A DNA stretch of 64,000 nt from Flammula alnicola (taxonomy: Eukaryota; Basidiomycota; Agaricomycetes; Agaricales; Strophariaceae). Both the position numbers and the translations under genes were made by a program. The stretch spans positions 124,001 through 188,000 of the forward strand of contig JADNRV010000068.1 in NCBI GenBank assembly GCA_015499995.1. Direction: 5' to 3'. Of this stretch, positions 32,946 to 44,439 are shown in pieces (position 1 is the first letter of the stretch; each line of letters begins with the position of its first letter). Under the pieces are notes generated by a model. That model had not been told where the DNA came from. It was given only the letters and a program-made list of their open reading frames with translations, and searched no databases.

Positions 32946-34983
32946 ATGCCACCTAAGCTTAATCCAATTCCCAAAGTTGGTGGCGGGCGATCTACTCGAT
33001 CGCCCGCTACACCTCCTGCTGCTAATCCTCTGGCTGGTCTGACCCCAGAGGAGAGGCGTGCTGCACAAGAGGCCTTCCTCGCGTCGTTGGCCCCTTCTAC
33101 CACTGCGTCTGTTCAGGCAGCGCAGCCTACTGCATCTCCCTCTCCCCAGAGGCAGGTGTATGCATCCCCAGTTCCTCAGCAGACGAGGCAACTCACACCG
33201 AGACCCGATCGACCTCGATCGAGGTCCTCTGTTATCCACGATGACAGTGAGGTGCCCTATGGCGAAGAGGGCAATCCTGGCGATGAAGACGAGGACATGT
33301 ATGGGGAGGAAGCCCCCCCTGCAGGTCCTTCCACCCGCGATAGCACCACCGCACCTCCGGAGACAGATGACGAGGTGATGCATCGACTTTCCGAGTCTCT
33401 CCGGATGGCAGCGTCCTGGTTTCATCGTTCCGGCGGCGAGGCCCTGGATAATGCTGGTTAGGAGGTCTCTCGACCTCTGGCATCGTCCATCGTTGGGTTT
33501 GTCTCAGCGGTGTACACATCTTCATGGTGGGAAGCCACTACACTCAACGCGGACGGTAATCACACCGTCTATGAGCTTACTTCGACGGTTGTGGCCTCGG
33601 TCTCCCCCCATGAGGAGACGATTCATGCCTCCACGGCCTCCATTCTCCCTGGTGCTTCCAGGTCGGGTCCTATGGACACTGACACGGACACTGGGATGTC
33701 ATCTTCGACCCCCGCCCCCAGGACTAGGAAGTCCTCTGGCAAGGCTAGGGCACCGGCGTTCACAGCGCCATCTGGTGCAGTGGCACCTCCGAAGGGTGCC
33801 CCTGCCCCCCGTCAGCCTCGCAAGAGGCCGGTGGATTCCTACCTGAGGCCCCACCTCCTATCCCCCCCGGCCAGCCGGTTATCCGTCCACCCGTCAGAGC
33901 TATGCTCAGATGGCTGCGGCCAACCCGCTGTCCCAGAGGGACCCCGCCATGGGCCCTAGTGCCTTTGGTGGTGGCCCTCGATATCCAGCCGCGCCTCGAG
34001 TTCCTGCCATGCAGGCGGAACTGACTGGCAATAAACGATTCCTATCGTCTCCGATGGGGCCGTCGTCCACTAAGAAGCAGAAGACCACCCCATCGTTTAC
34101 CTCATCTGGACCTACTCGCAAGCAGGTCCTGATCCAATACTCTGGCCCTGGGGAGCGCCCCAAGGACAGCAAAATCGTCGAGCTTCGTGACAAGATCGAC
34201 AAAGGACTCCGAGGGCATATCCCTCGCTACCTCTGGTGTGGCCAACGAGGCCGACCTCAATGTCATCCGTGGATTCGTCCATGCTATCACCCCCACATCC
34301 GACACTCTTGATGTGTGGGTTGGGCTCCCCACCTCGAAGTCTTATCTCACGGCTCTCGATCTACCCGCGTTCAGTGATTACAACACTAGGACCCCTACCA
34401 ATGCGACGGAGGTAAAGATGGCGCTGCTCGCCTCTCCTCTGTCCATGGATATCATGCTCGCGGGCCCCCTCGTGACATCCGCAACTCGAAGGCGAGCTCC
34501 ACTGCTCACGCCTTCTTCGAAATCTACGACTCTCAATCGGGTCAACGCACGAAGCGTCTTATCAACAAGACCTTCATGTTCCGTGGGAGGGTGATCCTTA
34601 TTCGCCCGACCGTCATTAGCGCCGGTGTCCCCCTCTGCACTCGTTGCTAGAGGTGGGGACACCCGAAGAATTCCTGCAAAGCGCGCCAGCCGATCTGTGC
34701 GTGCTGCTCTGGCCCGCATGAGGTGGAGGTGCATCGCATCGCCGCCTCATGCTGCAAACCTCACCCGGAGGCTAAGCCCCTGACCAAAGGCACTCCGCTT
34801 GGTACAGACTGCCCCCACACCGCGCAGGGCCCTTCATGCTGCAAGGATCATTGGGCCTCTTCGAGCCATTGCTCATTTTGGCGACACCGCTTCGACCGTC
34901 CTTGGATCGAGGCTAAATATGCTGAGGTACGTGATTTCTGGTTAAATCATTGTCCCACCCATTGCTCACATAACGTAGCTTAA
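32946..34983 (+). pseudogene. LD ORF1, decayed gag-like protein
   Basis: Begins MPPKLNPIPKVGGG at 32946. Open to a TAG at 33459-33461 (…ALDNAG), then readable in pieces at 33510-33959, 33910-34311, 34187-34594 and 34723-34983, so several frameshifts are present. Low-complexity Pro/Ser/Arg N-terminus; the RQPRKRPVDSYLRP basic stretch; cysteine motifs around 34640 (CTRC, a TAG in place of Trp, then GHPKNSC). The C-terminus is SHNVA followed by TAA at 34981-34983. Full length would be about 680 codons. Confidence 0.85.
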
Positions 34984-34985
34984 TG
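34981..34985 (+). promoter_or_regulatory. TAATG stop-start overlap between ORF1 and ORF2
   Basis: TAA ends ORF1 and ATG begins ORF2, sharing the second A. The same five bases stand at the junction in all six LINEs that retain it: 28198-28202 (LC), 53951-53955 (LG) and, on the minus strand, 17276-17280 (LA), 44437-44441 (LE) and 62514-62518 (LJ). UAAUG drives coupled translation of ORF2 in the silkworm LINE SART1; the same role here is inferred. Confidence 0.75.
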
Positions 34986-37900
34986 CCAGTACAACCCATG
35001 CTGGATGAGGTGCGGGTGTTGAGTTGGAACATGGCCAGGGACGGGATGTCCCTGGATGTAATTCTATCTACTTGTAACAACATTTATGATATTATTTTCG
35101 TGCAAGAACCCCCTTGGCGACACATAAGGACCGCCCCGTCTGCTAAAACCAGAAAGGGCGAGGACGTCATAGGTGCACCGAACCACCCAGAGTGGCTGGC
35201 AATGGTCCGTGCACCCACTACTGTCGACGAGCGACCCCGTGTTATGACCTACGTTTCGACTAGGTTAGCCCGGTATCGTCCGTCTATACGAAGGGATGTG
35301 ATCGATCACCCCGATATACAGGTCCTGTCACTCTCAACAAGTGCTGAGACCTTCTTTTTGATGAATGTCTACTCTGACGCGGACCATGGAGCCATTAACT
35401 GGCTCAAGGCCCACGATACTATGCTTCCCCGCTTCCATTTCATGGGCGGGGACTTTAACGCACACTCCGAGGACTGGGACGAAGGTCACAGTGGTCAGGA
35501 GGGATGCGCTCTCTCACTGCAGCAATCCGCTGCTATTCTTGGGCTTGAACTGGCTGCTTTTGGCAACCCAGGGCCCACACACATACCAAGAGATCCCACC
35601 AAGCACAAAACGGTGATCGATCTGGCCTTCGTCCCACCTAACCAGGTGATCGACCAAACCACTGTCCGGTGCCCGGACATTCAACTCAGATCGGATCATA
35701 TTCCGATTTCGACCACACTGGACATCTCTTCCTACTGATGATGTTCCGGCATTCATCAATTCTATCAGCTCGGGGCTTCGGGCTATCAATCCGACTGCCC
35801 CTCTGAACACTGAGGAACAGATCGAGGCTGCTGCGCAAGCGGTGGCTTTGGTCTTCTCTTCTGCATGGGATTCTCATGCTAAAGAGTCCTTTGTTACCCG
35901 GCGATCTAAGCCCTGGTGGACCCAGGAATGCTCAGACGCCCTCGACACGTTCCGGCGCAGTCGCCTGCCCGAGGACTGGAAATCTTTTTGGAAAACCGTC
36001 CGAGATGTCAAGCGCGGGTTCTTTGATCAGCGGATCCATGAAATCGCGTCAGCTAACAAGCGCCCGTGGGACCTCATGAACTGGGTCCAGCAGCGCAAAC
36101 TCCCTCCCTGTGAGGCTCTCCATTATCATGGTGAGCCTTGCAATGACATGCCCGCCCTTTGGGACGTGCTTCACGGCACCTATAACTCTGCCTCTGACAG
36201 GGTGTTTGATGCCAATTTGTTGAACTCTCTCCCTACCTTGCCGGTTAGGGAGTGGTTTCGGTTTTCCGTGCTGGAACTCACGGAGGCTCTCTCTGTGTGT
36301 TCTGGTCTGTCCGCTCTGGGTCCGGATCATGTCAATTGGTCCCACCTGAAGGGGATAGTACATCGCGACCCTCATTCCGTTGAGGTCCTCCTCTCGATTG
36401 CCAATGCCTTCATGTGTGTGGGGTATTGGCCGTCTGTATTTAAGGATTCGCTTTTGGTGATTATACCCAAGCCGAATAAGCCATCCTATTCTGCACCTAA
36501 GGCATTCAGGCCCATTGTTCTCCTGAATACCATTGGTAAATTGATCGAGAAGATGATCTCGAACTGCATTCAGTTCGACGCAGTCGGCCTGGATATTTTC
36601 CATCCTAACCAGGTGGGGGAGTGTGTCAACGCTCTACTGAGGATGCTGGGCTCTTCCTCATGCACATTGTGCGTGCAGGGTGGGCTAAGGGTTTAAAGAC
36701 TAGCGTGGTCGCTTTCGATCTCGCTCAGTTTTTCCCTTCACTTAATCACGATGCGCTCGTGATTATTCTTCGGAAACTTGGCTTCTCCCCGTTGGTGGTC
36801 AAGTTTTTTGCTTCTTATCTGGTGGAGAGGAATACACGCTATGCGTGGAATTCTTGCCTGTCGGACCCGTTACAGGCAGACGTGGGGGTGGGCCAGGGAT
36901 CGGCCTTGTCCCCTGTCTTGTCGGCTATCTACTTGGTGCCTATTATGTGCCTATTCGAGAAGCGGTGCCTTGACCTTGGGTTGAGGGTTGACCTCCTCTC
37001 GTATGTTGATGATGGCACACTCATCGTGCAAGATGAGTGGCTGGATCATAATATCGCTATGCTTAAAAAGGCATATGCAGTTATTTTCAAGCTGTTCAAG
37101 GTGTTTGCTTTGGCGCTCGAACACGACAAGTCTGAGATCTATCATTTTGATAGGTCTCATGCTTATTATAATCCTAGCATCGATCTCGGGTATGCACCTT
37201 ATACCGGGAACCGTGCTAACTATCTCAAGCCCAAGCCGTTTTGGCGGTACCTGGGCTTTTACTTCGATCGCAAGCTCACCTTTAACGAGCATGTGCGCTA
37301 TTATTCCACCAAGGGTTTTACATTGGTTGTCTCGATGAAGATGCTTGGTTCCTCCACTCGGGGGCTTCTGCCCATGCAGAAGCGCCTCCTTTATCGCACA
37401 TGTGTGGTTCCCATTTTTACCTATGGGTATCGCATGTGGTTTTTCAGGGGTGCCCGGAATAAGGGCCTCATTAAACAGCTTACGCAGGTTCAGCGTAAGG
37501 CCGCTCTTTGGGTCACGGGTGCATTCCGTACTTCACCTTCGGGAGGGGTGGAGGCCCACAAGGGCCTCCTACCCATCTCTATACTTCTCGAGAGACTGCG
37601 CGACCGCTCTACAGTGCGGGTCGCCACTCTTTCGGACACTCATCTGATCCATTTATTCATGTCCGGATCATCACTTAAGCGCGCAACCCCTCATCCCATG
37701 TCGGTTGAGCGCATGCCTGCCGCCCATCGCTGAAAGGTGACGGGTGCTCTTATGGATAATGTAAATTACTCCAGTGTCCCTGTTGAGTCTATGGAACCTT
37801 TTGCTCCTGAGGCTCGTCCGGGATATCGACTCCTCGATCGGTATGCCGATCAGTTCAAGTGGCTTTCCAAGCCTCGCTTTAGCAGGTCCCCAGATCCTGA

Positions 37901-38831
37901 AGCAGCTTGGAAGCTAATCCTGGACGTGTCCCTCGAGTCTCTCGAGGATGATCCAGACGCTGCGTATGCTGGTGTTGATGGCTCCTGCCCTCCGGGGTGG
38001 CAAGCCGCCACTGGTGTTGTTATCAAACGGCAGGGCGCACAAGTTTATTCTGGGTGTCATGCTGCCAGGAGGGCCTCGTCTATGGATGCAGAGCTCTTTG
38101 CTATTCGCGTTGCCATCTCCAATGCCGTTGGCTTTGGGGATGTCAAACGTGTTACTATTTTCACTGATGCGATGCATGCTGCTCGCCTCTCGGTGGATCC
38201 CTCTCCGCACTCCTTCCAGTCTCAGTCGCTGATGGTGTATCATATACTTGAACTGTGGTTCAGGCGTTCGCCCGAACACAAGGTTACTTTTATCGAGTCT
38301 CCCTCCGATATGGAGTGGGGTGTTCAAAACGAAGCACATGATCTCGTTGCTGGTATGCGTGGCGTTGCCGTCGTTCCTACCACCAAACTCTCTCTCCAGT
38401 ACGTCCGCGACTTCATGGACAAATCGGCGCGCGCAGATTGGAAACAAAGAGTTTCCGATCAGTCTTTTCTGCTTGGCTCCAATTTCATGGAGCTGCAAGG
38501 GTTGAACGGGGACCCTGTCCAGCCTAGTCCCACTCGCGGGGGACCTTGGCTTGAAGCTGGCAGTCAGAGCGTCTCGCTCTTTGCCCGCATGTGCCGTTTA
38601 ATTACGAATCATGCGCCGATCGGCTCGTACTACGAGCAGTTCAAAATTGATGACCCTAGGGCCCTCGGTTGTGAGTGTGGGGTTTATCCTCACACCCGTG
38701 ATCATATATTCAAGTGCAAGAAACAGCCTTGGACTCGCTGGAAGCCGAAACTCATTTCGGAGCTGGCGACTTATCTGTTGGAGCACCCTACGGTGTTCTC
38801 CTTCTCCCGGCACCCCGCTGGAGTCGGATGA
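34983..38831 (+). pseudogene. LD ORF2: APE-RT-RNase H with several lesions
   Basis: ATG at 34983 overlaps the ORF1 stop by one base. Endonuclease frame 34983-35738, complete to KHKTVIDLAFVPP and RSDHIPI. At about 35727 roughly 35 bases are missing relative to LC, between two 'tctct' words. Frame resumes 35842-36696; a further indel near 36620 hits the segment before RT motif A. Then 36621-37733 holds AFDLAQFFPSLNH, GQGSALSPVLSAIYL and SYVDDGTL. A TGA at 37731-37733 precedes the last frame, 37737-38831, with intact RNase H. None of the lesions is shared with LC or LE. Confidence 0.88.
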
Positions 38832-39164
38832 GGGACTCTGGGAGGGGGGCGATCCTGATCGTGGAGTGGACCACGGTCAAATCTACTCGACTACCCATGA
38901 TGTGTTTCCGTTTGGCAGCGGCAACGTTCCGCAAGTGCGTAGGGCCCTGGTCATCCCAGGGCCGGTGGCGTCGACTCTCTGAGCCGGTGTCATGCGCCGC
39001 TGATGGAGGACCCAGTTCGGTGGACGGCGGTGGGGGCTTCGGCTCCTGCTTAGCTATTACAACGTGAATTTTACTGTTGAACCGGGGAGGGTCTGGCAGG
39101 CTCTCTTCGCTTTCGGGTGACCCTCCTTCCCATCCCAATACTCCTATCTGCCATTCGTGCGGTA

Positions 39165-39177
39165 GCGTTAACAACGC
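39165..39177 (+). other. Conserved 3'-UTR hairpin GCGTTAACAACGC
   Basis: Perfect 5-bp stem with a 3-base loop, about 200 bases before the poly(A). Present exactly or nearly so in almost every LINE and chimera tail in the window (e.g. 1293-1305 in SC1, and in LA, La1, LB, LC, LE, LI), even where surrounding 3' UTR sequence differs between groups. In this group a second hairpin GTAGT/ACTAC follows at 39196-39211. A role in recognition by the reverse transcriptase is a reasonable inference, not shown. Confidence 0.55.
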
Positions 39178-39372
39178 CGTAACGACGGACAATCTGTAGT
39201 TGCGAGACTACCTATCTGGGTCTCAGGCGGCTGCGCTGTCTCGCCCGCGCCGCGCTCGCGCACGTCGCATGCTCGCCGTCGAGCCAACTTCTTTCTTTTG
39301 CACGCGTAGTTTACCGCCTCCGTTTGTATTAGTTAGAGACCGGACTGCTTTCGTGCACCAGTATAAAATTGT

Positions 39373-39412
<40 letters not shown>

Positions 39413-39422
39413 AAAAAAAAAA

Positions 39423-39961
39423 ACGATGAGGGGTCATATGAGAAGTGGCTCCTGTGGCTGCAAGCCAATGGAAGTCAGCATCACTCTGCAGTGTGGATGG
39501 ATCATAGGTAGAGAGAGCACTCGCATTTCCAGCATATTCTGTGACATTCTCCTCGGACTTTGGAGTGGTCTCCTGCACTTTGTTCGCTTTCCTGCCCTTC
39601 TTGCGATATTCTTGCACGCTCTCCTGCGCGTTCTGCTGCGCTTTGATAAAGCAGTTGCACTTGTCCTGTGTGTGATTGGACATACCGCAAAATGTGCATT
39701 TGAGCGCAGGAGGTGCAGATGAAGTATTAAGCGCAGAACCAATGGTAGGAGCGTCTGAGGCGCGATGGTGATGCTGCACTTCCTCTGTGACAAATGCCTG
39801 CTGAATTGCAGACTTGTCAAGCTTGTCTATAAGCAACAGAGATGAAGCGAAGGTGCTGTACTCATCTGGAAGTGCGCGGATCATTGCCATGGATGCGAGC
39901 TCATCATCAAGCTTGGCAAGGTCGAATCCGGTAGGGCAGAGGTCCTGAATGCGGCGAATGG

Positions 39962-39965
<4 letters not shown>
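39423..39965 (-). pseudogene. copia-2 gag C-terminus, zinc knuckle and protease
   Basis: Minus-strand RRIQDLRPTGFDLAKLDDE to TGATSHMTPHR. Contains the knuckle CTFCGMSNHTQDKC and a protease region reading WLAATGATS where copia-1 has WLADTGATS. The catalytic Asp of the D-T-G motif is therefore Ala here, which would inactivate the protease independently of the insertions. Edges are the TSDs of LD and LE. Confidence 0.9.
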
Positions 39966-40018
<53 letters not shown>

Positions 40019-40559
40019 TCAATTTTATACCGGTGCACGAAAGCAGTCCAGTCTCTAACTAATACAAACGGAGGCGGTAAGCTACGTGTGCAAAAGAAAG
40101 AAGTTGGCTTGACGGCGAGCATGCGACGTGCGCGAGCGCGGCGCGGGCGAGACAGCGCAGCCGCCTGAGACCCAGATAGGTAGTCTCGCAACTACAGATT
40201 GTCCGTCGTTACGGCGTTGTTAACGCTACCGCACGAATGGCAGATAGGAGTATTGGGATGGGAAGGAGGGTCACCCGAAAGCGAAGAGAGCCTGCCAGAC
40301 CCTCCCCGGTTCAACAGTAAAATTCACGTTGTAATAGCTAAGCAGGAGCCGAAGCCCCCACCGCCGTCCACCGAACTGGGTCCTCCATCAGCGGCGCATG
40401 ACACCGGCTCAGAGAGTCAATGCCACTGGCCCTGGGATGACCAGGGCCCTACGCACTTGCAGAACTTCGCCGCCACCAAACGGAAACACATCACGGGTAG
40501 TCGAGTAGATTTGACCGCGGCGCACTCCACGATCAGGATCGCCCCCCTCCCAGAGTCCC

Positions 40560-43500
40560 TCATCCGACTCCAGCGGGGTGCCGGGAGAAGGAGAACGCTG
40601 TAGGGTGCTCCAACAAATAAGTCACCAGCTCCGAAACGAGTTTCGGCTTCCGGCGAGTCCAAGGCTGTTTCTTGCACTTGAATATATGATCACGGGTGTG
40701 AGGATAAACCCCACACTCACAACCGAGGGCCCTAGGGTCATTGATTTTGAACCGCTCGTAGTACGAGCCGATCGGCGCATGATTCGTAATTAAACGGCAC
40801 ATGCGGGCAAAGAGCGAAACGCTCTGACTGCCGGCTTCAAGCCAGGGTCCCCCACGAGTGGAACTAGGCTGGACAGGGTCTCTATTCAACCCTTGCAGCT
40901 CCATAAAATTGGAGCCAAGCAGGAATGGCTGATCGGAAACTCGTTGTTTCCAATCTGCGTGTGCCGATTTGTCCACAAAGTCGCGGACGTACTGGAGAGA
41001 GAGTTTGGTGGTAGGAACGACGGCAATGCCGCGCATACCAGCAACGAGATCATGTGCTTCGTTTTGAACACCCCACTCCATATCGGAGGGAGACTCGATA
41101 AAAGTAACCTTGTGTTCGGGCGAACGCCTGAACCACGGCTCAAGTACACGACACACCATCAGTGACTGAGACTGAAAGGAGTGTGGAGAGGGATCCACTG
41201 AGAGGCGCGCGGCATGCATCGCATCAGTGAAAACAGTAACGCGTTTGACATCCCCAAAGCTGACAGCATTGGAGATGGCTACACGAATAGCAAAGAGCTC
41301 TGCATCCGTAGACGAGGCCCTCCTGGCAGCATGACACCCAGAATAAACCTGTGCGCCCTGCCGTTTGATAACAACGCCAGTGGCAGCCTGCCACCCCGGA
41401 GGGCAGGAGCCATCAACACCAGCATATGCAGCGTCCGGATCGTCCTCGAGAGACTCGAGAGACGCATCCAAGATTAACTTCCAAGCCGCTTCAGGATCTT
41501 CGGACCTGCTAAAGCGTGGCTTGGCAAGCCACTTGAACCGATCAGCATAGCGATTGAGGATTCGAAAACCCGGACGAGCCTCAGGAGCAAAAGGCTCCGT
41601 AGACTCAACAGGGACACTGGAATAGTTTACGTTATCCATAAGAGCACCCGTCACCTTATGGCGATGGGCGGCAGGCATGCGTTCAACTGACATGGGATGG
41701 GGGGTTGCGCGCTTAAGTGATGATCCGGACATGAATAAATGGATCGGGTGAGTGTCCGAAAGAGTGGTGACCCGCACTGTAGAGCGGTCGCGCAGTCTTT
41801 CGAGAAGTATAGGAATGGGTAGGAGGCCCGCAAGGGCCTCCACCCCTCCCGAGGGCGAAGTACGGAATGCACCCGTAATCCAGAGAGCAGCCTTGCGCTG
41901 AACCTGCGTAAGCTGTTTAATGAGGCCCTTATTCCGGGCACCCTTGAAGAACCACATGCGATACCCATACGTGAATATGGGAATCACACAGGTGCGGTAG
42001 AGGAGGCGCTTCTGCATAGGCAGGAGCCCCCGAGTAGATGATCCAAGCATCCGCATCGATACAACCGATGTGAATCCCTTGGTGGAATAGTACTGAACGT
42101 GCTCATTGAAAGTGAGCTTGCGGTCGAAGTAAAAACCCAAATACCGCCAAAACGGCTTGGGCTTGAGATAATTAGCCCGATCTCCGGTGTAAGGTGCATA
42201 CCCGAGATCGATGCTAGGATTATAGTAAGTGTGGGACCTATCGAAATGATAGATCTCAGACTTATCGTGCTCGAGCGCCAAAGCAAAAGCCTTGAACAAC
42301 TCGAAGATAACAGCGTATGTCTTCTTCAGCATCGCAATATTATGATCCAGCCACTCATCCTGCACTATGAGTGTGCCGTCATCAACATACGAGAGGAGGT
42401 CGACCCTCAACCCAAGGTCAAGGCACCGCTTCTCGAATAGGCGCATAATAGGCGCCAGGTAGATAGCCGACAAGACAGGGGACAAGGCTGATCCCTGGCC
42501 CACCCCCACGTCTGCCTGCAATGGGTCCGACAAAAAGGAATTCCACGCATACCGCGTCTTCCTCTCTACCAGATAAGATGCAAAAAACTTGACCACCAAT
42601 GGGGGAAGCCAAGTTTCTGAAGAATAATCACGAGCGCGTCGTGATTGAGTGAAGGGAAAAACTGAGCAAGGTCAAAGGCGACCACGCTAGTCTTTAAACC
42701 CTTAGCCCACCCTGCACACACAATGTGCATGAGGAAGAGCCCGCATCCTCAGTGGAGCGCTGATGCACGCCACCCACCTGGTTAGGATGGAAAATATCCA
42801 GCCCGACAGCGTCGAACTGTATGCGATTCGAGATCATCTTCTCGATCAATTTGCCACAGGTGTTCAGGAGAACAATAAACCTGAACGCCTTAGGCGCAGA
42901 GTAGGAGGGCTTGTTCGGCTTGGGTATAATAACTGAAGTAGACTCCTTAAATACTGACGGCCAGAACCCTACACGCATGCAAGCATTGGCAATCGAAAGC
43001 AGGACCTCAATAGAGTGAGGATCCCGACGTACTATCCCCTTCAGGTGGGACCAATTGATATGATCCGGACCCGGAGCAGACAGACCGGAACACGCAGAGA
43101 GGGCCTCTATGAGTTCCAGCGTGGCAAAACAAACCCACTCCCTAGTAGGCAAGTTGGGGAGGGAGTTCAACACATCAGCATCAAACACTCTGTCAGAGGC
43201 AGAGTTATAGGTGCCGTGGAGCGCGCCCCAAAGGGCGGGCATGTCATTGCAGGGCTCGCCACGGTAATGGAGAGCCTCACAGGGAGGAAGTTTACGCTGC
43301 TGGACCCAATTCATGAGGTCCCACGGGCGCTTGTTGGCAGACGCGATTTCATGGATCCGATGATCGAAGAACTCGCGCTTGACATCTCGGACAGTCTTCC
43401 GGAAAGATTTCCAGTCCTCGGGCAGGCGACTGCGCCGGAACGTGTCAAGGGCATCTGAGCACTCCTGGGTCCACCAGGGCTTAGATCGCCGGGTAACAAA

Positions 43501-44439
43501 GGACTCTCTGGCATGGGAATCCCATGCAGAAGAGAAGACCAATGCCACCGCTTGTGCAGCAGCCTCGATCTGTTCCTCGGTATTCAGAGGGGCAGTCGGG
43601 TCAATAGCCCGAAGCCCAGAGCTGATAGAATTGATGAATGCCGGAACATCGTCAGTAGGAAGAGACATCCGAACCGCCCCGTCTGGGGCGGGAGAGATGT
43701 CCAGTGTGATCGAAATCAGAATATGATCCGATTTGAGTTGAATGTCCAGGCATCGGACAACAGTACCATCAATCACCTGGTTAGGTGGGACGAAAGCGAG
43801 ATCGATCACCGTTTTGCACTTGGTGGGATCTCTTGGTATGTGCATGGGCCCTGGGTTGCCAAAAGCAGCCAGTTCAAGCCCAAGAATAGCAGCGGATTGC
43901 TGCAGTGAGAGAGCGCATCCCTCCCGACCACTGTGACCTTCTTCCCAGTCCTCGGAGTGTGCGTTAAAGTCCCCGCCCATGAAATGGAAGCGAGGAAGTG
44001 CAGTGTCGTGGGCCTTGAGCCAGTTAATGGCCCCATGGTCCGCATCAGAATAGATGTTCATCAAAAAGAAGGTCTCAGCACTTGTTGAGAGTGACAGGAC
44101 CTGTATATCGGGGTGATCAATCACATCCCTTCGTATTGACGGACGATACCAGGCTAGCTTAGTCGAAATGTAGGTCATAACCCGGGGTCGCTCATCAGCG
44201 GTAGTGGGCGCACGGACCATTGCCAGCCAATCTGGGTGGTTCGGTGCACCTATGACATCCTCGCCCTTTCTGGTTTTAGCAGACGGGGCGGTCCTTATGT
44301 GTCGCCAAGGGGGTTCTTGCATGAATATGATATCATATATGTTGTTACATGTAGATAGAATTACATCCAGGGACATCCCGTCCCTGGCCACGTTCCAACT
44401 CAGCACCCGCACCTCATCCAGCATTGGTTGTACTGGCAT
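40560..44439 (-). pseudogene. LE ORF2: APE-RT-RNase H, two nearby frameshifts
   Basis: Starts at ATG 44439 overlapping the ORF1 stop. Frame 44439 to about 42745 covers the endonuclease (SWNVARDGMSL, MQEPPW, GDFNAHSEDW, LAFVPPNQV, KSDHILI) and the RT N-terminus to HPNQVGGVHQRSTEDAG. Indels near 42745 and 42605 ('ccaatgggggaagccaag') break the stretch around RT motif A. From 42599 the frame is open for 679 codons: GVGQGSALSPVLSAIYLAP, SYVDDGTL, thumb, RNase H (YAGVDGSCPPG, STDAELFAI, VFTDAMHAA) and the CECGVYPHTRDHIFKC end. This is one of the least damaged copies. Confidence 0.9.

Larger units (their letters stand above)
32824..39422 (+). mobile_element. LINE LD, full-length 6.6 kb
   Basis: TSD acgatgaggggtc (32811-32823 and 39423-39435). 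It is the only full-length LINE here without a nested insertion: 5' UTR 32824-32945, ORF1 32946-34983, ORF2 34983-38831, 3' UTR to about 39378, then a poly(A) tract with a single C in it. The 5' end 'ctctccttttccagtaac' resembles LA's 'ctcctccttttccggtaac', supporting a true start. It serves as a reference layout for the family in this window. Confidence 0.93.

Noticed and set aside
39200..39511. Frames containing runs of Lys or Phe
   Set aside because: Translations of poly(A)/poly(T) tails.
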